DNA of 64,000 nt, from assembly GCA_025617745.1 (NCBI GenBank), contig CM046853.1:58675233-58739232 (forward strand), written 5' to 3'. Source of the DNA: Heliocidaris erythrogramma. Its lineage: Eukaryota; Echinodermata; Echinoidea; Camarodonta; Echinometridae. The notes beneath the pieces are model-generated. The model saw nothing but the letters and a program-made list of their open reading frames with translations. It did not search any database and was not told the origin of the DNA. A program made the position numbers and the translations under genes. Numbering within the stretch: position 1 is the stretch's first letter; the number at the start of each line of letters is the position of its first letter. Positions 46,591-57,100 of the stretch are shown piece by piece.

Positions 46591-46853
46591 TGTGTGTGTG
46601 TATGTAATTGGGTTTTTACAGACGCGTATCAATCAAATTATTTACGTCTGAGGACCGACCTTTAACATCACCATCTGAAAGACATGACTCAGTCTCGAAC
46701 TTGGGTCCGCTGAGTCAGTTTATAACCTCCATTGTTAGCTGGATTACAGGCGCATGCCAATATAGCTGCCAGCTGGGCTAGGCTTCTCTCAAGACAATGA
46801 TTTTCTGATATAAAGTGTCAAATTAGAGTCTGTGCTTGCAGACTAGAGTCAGA
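46591..46853 (-). repeat. Dispersed SINE-like repeat, copy 2, with adjoining repeat
   Basis: The inverse of 46591-46760 matches 19748-19918 phrase by phrase (GCCTGTAATCCAGCTAACAA, GCGGACCCAAGTTCGAGACT, AAAACCCAATTACATACACA). The CA tail is read here as TG. The adjoining 46806-46853 matches the repeat at 28590-28640. Confidence 0.78.
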
Positions 46854-46995
46854 CCACATTCAGAATGCTTGTCAAAATGCATGTACATAACCCCTTTGTA
46901 GTTGCGAATTGACTTTCATCATTTTATGTTATTTTATAGCTATTTATAATAGGTAAATACTGTTTCTATACCCCCACCAAAGGAAGTTTGAAGGG

Positions 46996-47330
46996 GGGGG
47001 GGGGGGGGGGAAGGAATCGGTGTACGGTCTGTCGGTCAGTTGGTCCGTCCGTCCGTCCGTCCGTTGCAAATCCTTCGCATCGAACTACTTCTTCATTTTC
47101 GAGCAATGCTTGTGAAATTTGCTACACACATTGGTCTTGTGGTGAAGATGTGCAAGACATATTTTTGGAATGTGTCAGAAACTGCGCTGCCATGGTAACA
47201 ACTTATTATGGCAATAAATCTGGAAAATATTGCGGATCAAACCACTTCCTCATTTTTTGAGCAATGCTCAGGCTATTTGGCACACACATTGGGGCGGGGG
47301 TATTAATCACCTTCAGTGATATTTTTTTTC
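46996..47330 (-). repeat. Diverged inverted copy of the 158-bp satellite, next to poly-G
   Basis: After a poly-G run and four CCGT units, the inverse strand carries GCACATCTTCACCACAAGAC, AATTTCACAAGCATTGCTCG and ATCACTGAAGGTGATTAATA, as in the array at 13.1-13.9 kb. It also ends at the same phrase as the left edge of that array (ATCACTGAAGGTGATTAATAC near 13111), which suggests a shared element boundary. Confidence 0.7.
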
Positions 47331-47490
47331 TTGTTAAAGATTGAAATCAAATGAAGGAATAGATTTCGGCCAAAACCTGACCCAGGAACATCCATCCGTT
47401 TTCCTGGCATCTTAAGATGAGGTCATATTTTTATAGCTTCATGATGTTCCTGTTGACTTGAAGGAAAACTGTAACTGAGTGGTAGGCCCG

Positions 47491-48009
47491 GGGGGGGGGC
47501 CACTCAGATATATGGGTGTACACATGCGCGTCCAAGAAAACGCGTAAAAAGCGGTATTTTTTTCAGGTGGAGTGCGTAACGCACGTCCAAAAACGCTGAT
47601 TTTCAACAAAAAGGGGTGCTTTTGACTAATCTGGCCGAACGCGTTTAGGGGGTATATTTTTAACTTTGGCACCAATATGTAAATGGGACATTTTCTGATA
47701 TTTTCATGGATTTTCACGGGGAATTACAGCCCGATTTCAGTTCAGGGAGTGGCGCGCGGCAGTGCATGCAGATGGATACAAAAAAGAGGAGAATCGGGAG
47801 CGGAGAGTTCTACCGACGCAGCCATAGTGCACTGAAATGGTTCCCCCTCTGAAATGTGTTGTTGCTTATAGGGGGTTGGATGATGAAAAACCGCGCAAAA
47901 TATCCTCGTTTAGGGGTCTTTTTTCATCCAAGTATAAAACCTGTTTCGGGGGTATTTTGAAAACCCACGGACACGCATGTCTACACACATTATATCTGAG
48001 TGGCCCCCC
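47491..48009. mobile_element. 519-bp MITE with GGGGGGCCACTCAGATATA ends
   Basis: The left end GGGGGGGCCACTCAGATATA and the inverse of the right end agree over about 19 bases and then continue similarly (GTGTACACATGCGCGTCC against GTGTAGACATGCGTGTCC). No transposase frame. Confidence 0.75.
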
Positions 48010-48551
48010 TGGGGTGTTAGGGTTATTCATCTGGTAAGTGGTGAGTGACTAAAACCATCTTGTCTACAATACCCTCGGGGGGGGGATGTCTCACTGAGGC
48101 CTGTACAGCATATTCGTCCATGACTTTCTGACAAGTGCCCTAAATGAGGATTTAAGTAGAGAGGTTTTGATCGGGTTTTTGATACCCTATTCAGGGAAAA
48201 TGTGGGGTTAAATTTCAAAAGATGGGGATGAATGCTCTGGCTATGGGGATACAAAAGCAAGTGTAAAAAGCCTATAAGTCTTTGATGCATGCTTAAATTA
48301 ATTATGCATGACGATAGCCTTTGAATAAGTATTGTTGATCAGATCGCAGATTCTTCTGATAATAGACGATTCTAAAACCATCTGCAAAGGTTATCTTCAT
48401 GCACAATGACTTTATGCATATACATGTAGTTGCTTGACCATAGATTATTCTTATGATTTTGCAAACCCATCTGCATGATAATCTTTCAAAGGTTATCGTC
48501 ATGCACACTGACTTTACGCATATGGATTGTTGACCTACATGTACCATTTAC

Positions 48552-49108
48552 AATGCAGGGCCGGCCCGGCCCTAATTGCGGTACTCGTCTCCTCAATATT
48601 GTGCGTTTACAGTGCGGGTCTCGGGCCGGCCTAAATTATAACCTTTCAATATTTTGTCGTAGTGGCGCTCTGCATGTTAACAAACGTTTATTTTGGTGGG
48701 CGCGCGGGGGTAAATGTAACGGTTTAGGTGTGAAATCGGCAAATATTATTTTACCGAAGTTGATCGACGAAATATTTCGAACGAAACAGCACAAGAGATG
48801 AACGATGATAATTGAATTAAAAAGACTAGTATCTCGACTTTTATTTACACGGACAAACTTTGGAAATCTCAGCAGAAAAGACAACAAAGCAGGCGGGATC
48901 ATGACGTAATGATCGCTGCACTTCCGGGATCGCATTTGGTACCGCATTTGGGCCCGTGTGCGTTTACAGTGAAAGAAGGCCGGACCGAGACTACCTCCAG
49001 AGCAGTCGAAATGCACGGCCGCTTTCAGTACCGCATTTGGCCTTTTGAGCGTTTACAGTGAAGTTTAGGCCGGCCTCGGCCCGGGCTTTCTCTCACTGTA
49101 AACGGGGT
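48552..49108. mobile_element. Element with GCGTTTACAGTG subterminal repeats
   Basis: GCGTTTACAGTG occurs at about 48602, 48960 and 49050, and in inverse as CACTGTAAACG at about 49093. The GC-rich ends GGGCCGGCCCGGCCC and GGCCGGCCTCGGCCCGGGC are complementary in kind. CpG-rich interior without a recognised protein. Confidence 0.6.
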
Positions 49109-49245
49109 CACAGATTATTCTGGTAATAGATGATTAAAAAACCCATCTGTCTGATCTTTGTCAACTACATATTCCAAGTGAGTTGATTTAGGCCCACTGT
49201 TGGTAAAATTGAAAAATAACTTCGCAGTTTGCAAGGCTGGTACAC

Positions 49246-49358
49246 ATGGGCGCAAATCCAAACAGGAATTCTATTCAAGTGGGGGGGGGACACCCCATTG
49301 TTGCATCCAGGTGTGTCCCCCCCACTTGAATAGAATTCCTGTTTGGATTTGCGCCCAT
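49246..49358. mobile_element. 113-bp hairpin element with 10-bp target-site duplication
   Basis: The arms ATGGGCGCAAATCCAAACAG.. and ..CTGTTTGGATTTGCGCCCAT are perfectly inverted over about 45 bases around a short loop. The 10-mer GCTGGTACAC flanks both sides (49236-49245 and 49359-49368). A duplication of 9-11 bp fits Mutator-like transposition. Confidence 0.8.
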
Positions 49359-49370
49359 GCTGGTACACAT

Positions 49371-51081
49371 ATTGACGTTGAGAAAATAGATTTAAAGCAC
49401 TCACCAAAATAGAATTGCATGTATGTTAATGCCTTGAAATTTGAAAGGGTGTGAACTTAAAGACCTCAGCCTGACCCAAAACAACCATATATTGACGTAA
49501 AGCTTAGTAAACAAAGAATATAATTACCCTGGGTATTCATAAGTTTTCGTCTTCGTTTATCCATAAAAAATAAAAAAGATATTTTTTTTTGGTCCGCCCC
49601 CTCCCTATTGCGTAACAAGAGAGGAAACTGCAGGGGGTCGCTAGACGTGTGACGACATGTCATGTATACAGCTCCGAGTGCGTCTACACGATATGTCGTC
49701 ATCAAATTTTCACCCCCCCGCAAAGTAGCGTTCCTCAGAGACGGGGCCCTCGTCAGAAAAACCACCAGGGCTCAACATTCGGGACGCTGTTACTCATTCC
49801 ACAGGAAACGGAATCTCATGAAGTTGGTTTCAATTTGTTCAGAAAATATATAGCTCCCCGTGGATGAATAAAGTGTATATTTCAAAATTCGGTCAGGCTG
49901 AGGTCTTTAAATCAAATTGGACTCTGAGATGCAAGGGAAGAACAGGAAATTCTCTACAGCTGTAACAATATTTAAATGGGTCTAGATGCAGAATAAATGG
50001 TTGAAATAAATACCATGCACTGAACATTGACATTCAACTGTCCAGCAGTGTTGCAGACAGTGAGCACAATGAAAGGAAGCTATTTTTAATAGTACTTTTA
50101 AATGGAGGATTTAAGGAGAGACAGACAAAGAAAGCGTGGTGGGGGGGGGGGGGGGAGTACAATGCACACAAATTGTTTTTTGTTTGGTTTGATCCCCAGA
50201 AGAGAAATTTATTATTTAAAAATAACTCAATACATATTACACAGTGTACATAAATGAACAAATTCATGAAATATATATGATTATACAGGTCTTCAAATTG
50301 ATTCGAATTTTGTAAGCTTAATTTTCTTCAGCAGCATTTCTTAATCCTCTGGAGTTTAAGTTGTTTTTTCTTTGTAAGATATATCAAATTTTCCATGATA
50401 TCTCTTTTAAATTCAAGAAACATAACTGAATTAAACTGTTTAGATTTCAAATTACTTAAAACATAGATCCTATAAATTATATATTGAGCAAACAATAAGA
50501 TAATGTTCAGAATCATATTTTCATTATCAATGTCATATCCAGAAACTAATAATTTTTTCATAAATATCAATGTACAAATCATAAACAGTATTGATTAAAT
50601 ATTTTATTTTAAGCCAGAATACATTAACTTCAGGACAATATAATAGAACATGGAAAGTAATTTCATCTCTTTTCCAGTATTTGCACGCATTTGCACGTAA
50701 TACCAGATGTAATTTTCCAAATATATAGATTGTCTTTAAATGGTAAGATCTTATGAAATTGTTTTATTTTGTTATTTATCAATTGTTCTTCTTCTTCTTC
50801 TCCTTCTCCTTCTCCTCCTTCCCCTCCTCCTTCTCCTCCTCCTTGTCCTCCTCTCCTTCTCCTTCTCCATTATTTATTGGGCAAAGACAAAATCAAGAAA
50901 TCAGTTCATACTGTATTTTGCAATTAAGATTAAATGCACAATTAAGTGTGAGGGTAGGTTGATGATCACTTCCTAATTTCATTATATTTTCTAAAGAGAT
51001 GCTCCACCTTTACACTTTAATCATTGTGCAGTACTGCTTTTTTTGTATTTTGATTGCGACTTCTTTCTTTTGTCTTTCTAG
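49371..51081. other. Intergenic or 5' region of the ASB gene
   Basis: No supported exon. It holds a pyrimidine-rich (TTC/TCC)n run at 50783-50868 and a poly-G run at about 50139-50154. Confidence 0.5.
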
Positions 51082-51111
51082 TATCTACAGAGTGCCTTGA
51101 ACAACGCAATT

Positions 51112-51160
51112 ATGGCTATGTACACAGTGTCATATGGTGGCTTAGATGAGAGATTAAGTG
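51112..51160 (+). CDS. ASB coding exon 1
   Basis: The exon opens at 51082 after TTTGTCTTTCTAG and ends TTAAGTG|GTGAGTTT. From the first ATG it encodes MAMYTVSYGGLDERLS plus one base. Because it starts with an acceptor, an upstream exon must exist. 51082-51111 is either 5' UTR or coding (frame open). Confidence 0.75.
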
Positions 51161-54100
51161 GTGAGTTTCTACCTTTTTACAGCATGGCATGCATGCTAAA
51201 GCGATTCAAGGTTAATACCAGACTTACATGTACTCAATTAACCCTTATGAGAAAATATTGGATACGGACGTACATTTTATGTAGCCTATACAGCAGCACT
51301 TGTCCTGTACTGTTTCATCGTAGATGTATTGACCAACTTCCACAGCACAGTTCATGCATGTCACTGCCATATGTTGCATGATTTCCCTAGCAGTAATGAA
51401 TTTTTTTATGGTCAAACAGGAATGGTATTAAAATAACACATGTTGTAAAGTAATTTGTGGTTTAAAGTTTAAAGTGAGATCTATTCTTATTTTATTTATT
51501 ACAGACAGTGTTATGGCCATGGGACAGTTGGGGCAGTCAAGACTACCTCTTTGCTTGTATAATGTACATGTATAAAATTTTTAAAAAAAGAAAGGGGCAG
51601 GGATAAGGAAAAGGGTGAAAAATTGGCTTACAATGACCCCCCCTTCTAAATCGTTATGAATTATGAATTCTCTTCAAAAGAATGTAGGCCTACATGTGAC
51701 CCTAAAAGGGGTTTTTTCAAGACCAAGTATATCATTGAAATGGTGACCCATTGTTTGTTTTTTAATGCATGAGGGTCCTCTGTGACCTCCATGTCCTTCC
51801 TGTGTGTTGATTAATCATTTACATACTTAGGCTGCATTTGATGATTGTTTCAGAGTGAGATGGTTTTATTCTTTGATGGAGCAGGAAATAACAAGAATTA
51901 TCCTCAAACAAGGCAAAAATACACAGGGGCCATGCGCAATTTAGCTCTGGAAAAGAGTTCTGGAAAGATTGAACTGTGGTAAAACAAATATTAGTACCAT
52001 AATTAACAATTGGTGCAAGGAAATCTCATACTTAATTATAGATAATATATCCAAAAAGAGCTCCTGGGATGAAACATAATTTTTACACTGTCATAAAATC
52101 GGTGGCTTTAGAACAACTTTACAGTCATCCAAAGAAATACATGTATATATCTTTCATCCATTTAAAGGCATGTGTCAAATATATACATGTAGGCCCGTCT
52201 AAGTCTCGCCAAAATCTAAGTTAAACTTTCCTTTACATGTACATAAACAATATAACATATGAAAGATTCATACCCTTGATCGGTCACTCCTCGGCGACAA
52301 TCAATGGTCATCTCCCCCAGCTATACTGACACTGGACTTAGACGCAATTCGTCCATACCGACAAGACCTTGGATTAAAACAGCATTAAATAATCACTCAT
52401 TCAAGTCTACAAAAATTACTAACATGAATCACTGCTATTCAAATTTAAAACTTTAGATATTACTGATACAAATCCCGCCAAAAATATCTAACAACTGGCA
52501 AGCTCATATCTTACTCTACGCTATTAAATTTCCATATATAAAATACCATTTCACAACACATGAAATATAATAACCTCACAGTTCTATACTTGTATCATTC
52601 ATTAACAAGAAATCAATAAATGTTCCTTGTATTCAGTAAATGTTGTACGCATAAATTAGAATCTGAATCTATACACAATACAATAATTACCTGTCGGGTA
52701 ACAATCCTTTTCAATCCCTATCAACTTCATGTAATACTTAAATCACTGCATGAAACCTCACATATACTGCTCACTACATCTTCAGGCTACATGTATTAAA
52801 GTATTTCTAAAACAAACTTTAAACTCACTGAACTTCTGAATGACGAACTAGAAAAAATCAACTTACATGTCCATGTCCCTGTCCATGTCCCTGTCTTGCC
52901 CGGACTGTTTCCTCAAAACTAACATCCTAGCTCTTTGGAGTCATCAAGTTGCAGTGACGAGATCCACTTAAAATTATACCAAACTCCTCTAAAACCAAAA
53001 CCAAACTGATATCAAGTATCAACAACAAAAGGGTAAATTTAAAAACAAAACATTGTTTCCCTTGTCATGCCTATATGTATACCAAATAACCCTCTTTGAG
53101 TGAAATCCACCAGAACTTCTTCTGATCATGTCACTAAACTCTAAACTTGGACACACCCTATAGTCACAATTGTGCTACACTGGCTTTCAAATACATGAAT
53201 TAACACAAAGGGGTAACAAAGGAACAACATTCCCCTGTCTCAAACTTACCTACTACAATGAATGAATCTTCCAAGGAAATAACAATCTGGTTCATCTCCA
53301 AGCCCCAATGATTCACTGATAAAAGAATTCAAGAATTGCACTTCACCCTATTTAATACAATCAATTCTCTTTTCTTTAAATTTTATTCCAGAAATTCTGC
53401 ATTACTACACTGTAAATGTTTTTTCTTCACCAACTATAGACTGAACTGTACAACTGTAGACTACAATATACTACAAACTACTCTTATTATTACTGCTGCT
53501 ACTGCTACTACTACTGCTACAACTAGTACTACTACTACTATTATTGCTACTTTAATAGAAACTACTACTACTACTGCTGCTTCTGCTACTGCTACTACTA
53601 CTGCTACTACTACTGCTACTGCTACTACTACTGCTACTGCTACTGGTAATGCTGCTACTACTTCTACTGCTACTGCTGCTACAACTACTGCTACTATTAT
53701 ACCTCCTCTTGCTGCTGTTCTTTAGTACTCTTACAATTTGTATCTTATTCTGTTCAGACCGTCAAATGGCCAAGGAGAGATCCCCCATGCACTGTGCGGC
53801 TAGCCAAGGTCAGCTGATGGTGCTCCATAGTCTGATCAGGGAGGGGGCCAGCGTGAACAAGAAGACCAGCATGGGCTACACCCCTCTTCATGATGCCTGC
53901 TGGACCAACCATCCTTACTGTGCATCCTATCTCATAAAGGCTGGGGCAGAGGTAAAACCTTTGTTACACCGTAGCAATATCATTTTTAGCAAACCACAAC
54001 ACTTTAAGGCGATTCTGTGCAATGTGTCCTGTACGACATATGTCTTCTATCCATGTATTTCATCCCGAAATGAATTATCTCTTGCTATGACCATTGGATA

Positions 54101-57100
54101 ATGATTCTTTCTGGTATCATTCTAATTAGTCATTGTCATATCATGAGATTTTTCATTTATGGATGAAATATGTATGGATAAATCTCATATGCTGTATGGG
54201 ACATAGTGCACGGAAACACCCTTTAATGCACGAATTGCTCCACAGTCGATTTCCTATTCTTAACAATTTCCTTAACTTCAACCATGGACCAAATACTATA
54301 TAGTGGACCTCATTATAAAGAACACTGTTAAATCAAACTCTTGTTATAACAAGATAATTTTGCAGGTCCCACTTCTTTGTATTCTATTGTTCTTTAGCCC
54401 TGATATAACAAGGTTTTGATATAAAGAGGTAACTGTACCTAACCCTAACCCTAACTCTTAGCCTAACTCTAATCCTAATCTAAAACCCATGAATGAATCA
54501 TACCCCCTCCAATTTGGAGAGCGAGACCAGAGAGACCAATCCTAATCTAAAACCCATTGCAATCCATACCCTACACCTACCTACACCTACATTTTTGATG
54601 AAGTAAAGCCTAGAGTCAGTGTTTCTGGAGCAAATGTTGGGTCACTCATTTTGTTTTGTCACTATCAGAAATTGAAGCAGTTAACCACAATGCTGTGGTA
54701 TGTATGAAGAAATTTGCCTTTACATGTTTCCAATATTTCTTGATTCTTCATAAACTTTTAATTGCATACATGGTGCAAAATGACAATTTTGAAAATGTTT
54801 ACAACTCTTGTTTGCCTTTCGAAATCAAGACAAAATGACAAATGAAATAAATGACGGCACAATGTATTCATTTAATCTAGCATGCTATTTAAAGATTGCC
54901 GCAGAATGGCTTGCCCTTAGTATATCAGTCAGAGCGATGAATACCAGTACCTTTTGGCCTACCACTATCAAAAGCAGTACCAAAGCATGTACCAGTACCA
55001 ATTACTAGTAGCGCAGCTTGACAGGAACAACATTGAAGGGTAAATATTAAACCCTCTTGAATTGAGAAAGACCCCCACATTTTACATGTGTTATATAAGG
55101 AGTCCTTTTTTTTTTTACAATGTCTTTAATATGATCTCCTTACTTGAGATAGAGTGGAGCCCTGTTCAAAGCCTGCCAGTGGACCGGTGCTAATTTAAGT
55201 ACCAATATCAATGAGTTCTGTTATACTGGTAAACACATAACTCACAACCTGAGATAGGAGGACAGAATAAATGTGAAATAGAAATACTAATCTTGTTACA
55301 ATACTGAAAATTATCACAAAACAATGAATTATTTGATAATCACTAATCGATATAATTCTAACAAATTTTGTCTTTATAGATAGATTTAAAGTTTGATTGG
55401 CATCAAGTTTTGTTCCTGGATTAAAAAAAGCAAATTCACTTCCCATGCTAGATTATCAGAGCATTTCATCACTCTTAATACCAAGGGAAAAGTAAATTTT
55501 CTGTACAGACCAGCTTGAGTAGTGGAACAACTAATTTACAAATTTTTATCAGCATGTTATATCAAACAACTACTATCTACATTCCAGGTCGATGCTATGA
55601 GCTCAGATGGCAAGACACCTCTAGCATTAGCAAGCAGCGTAGGAAGCAAGGACTGTGTCAAATTACTATTGGACTGGAAGGCAAAGGTCAATGTTGAAGA
55701 CAAGTCGTGTCCATCTCCCTTGCATGCAGCTGCTGTGGCAGGTACAACGTAATAGACCTACAGAAGTTGTTCTATTGAATATGACCCACCGAAGTTACTA
55801 CTGATATAACTCCTGAATTACCAAATGTATTTAAAACACTGAAAGTATGCAGTAAGCTTTACTGGATAACTTGGTTAGCATGAGGCTAATCTAGCACAAG
55901 GTCCATGCAGTTTTAGTACTACTATCAAAGTGGTGGAGGCATTCTGTTACTCCTATTTTGTCTCATTTTGAAAAGAATACTTCTTGATTATGATTTTGTT
56001 AGTTGTTGTACTGATCATGCATGAATTGATGAAACACATAAACAGTGGCTATTGAGGTTATTTACCGTTTCAGAGTCATTGGCTGAAATATGTCCCATCT
56101 TTATGTCGATCTCTACCAATAGAGGGTTACTAGTATTACAGAGTTCATGAATTAATTATTGTATGCAGTTCTAATGAAGCATGTGTTACCATATACATGT
56201 ACATGTCTGTCTCTCTGCTCTAGAAATAAGAATAAGAATGGAAAATTGTGAAGTTTTAGTCACATGGATCATAGGAATAATTAAAAATATAAGGCCAGAC
56301 ATATTTTCTTTTTTCATCACAGTAGTCCCTACTGTCAAGTAATGAAACCATATGTTTTATCCTGTGTATGTATTTATGAAGTCTCCAGAAGAAAAAAAAT
56401 ATGTCGACAAGTTGTTAAATATGAAGATGAATAAAGAAGAGAGGATAATACATAAGTTTGTTTTTGTTGATTCACTTTCCATAGGGCATCACGAGTGTGT
56501 GGATCTGCTCATCGTTGAAGGAGGAAACGTGAATGGGAAAAACCCATACTACGGGACCCCTCTCCATGCTGCATGTGGGAGGTCAAGTGAAGAATGTGCT
56601 GCCTCATTAATATCCTCAGGTCAGTTCACTTGGCATATTTAAGGGGGAAGGGCTCATTCGGCTCCCCCTCCCCCTTTATTAAAATCAATCTGGCATTTTC
56701 AGTGTACACACAAAGAATTTTTTTTACTTGTCAGAGGTTTTTCAGAGTTGTGACCCCCTCCCCCTCCCCCCACTTTTTTTTTGTGCACAATCCTGGATCT
56801 ACGTCGGCGTTGGTTGGCTGATCCAAAATGAGTTAACTTCATGAAATGAAGAATGATTAATTGCAAATCCTACTGGCAGATGTACATTTACTTGACAGTG
56901 ATTGTGCTTTGTGCTTTCCTTCGAGACATTCTTTTTTTCAAATCCAAAGCAAGGAACTGCTTACTCTTTTTGAGGCCAAAATTACCTCCGAATCAATTTT
57001 TTGAGGGAAATATTTCTTGTGGTACATGGTATATCGTTGAAGGCTGTTGAAGGCTCTTGAATCTCGTACCAGAGGTGCTAGCTTTGACCCTTGCTCGGTG

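Noticed and set aside
53336-53725. Thr/Ala-rich protein frame
   Set aside because: Trinucleotide repeat just before ASB exon 2, inside the intron.
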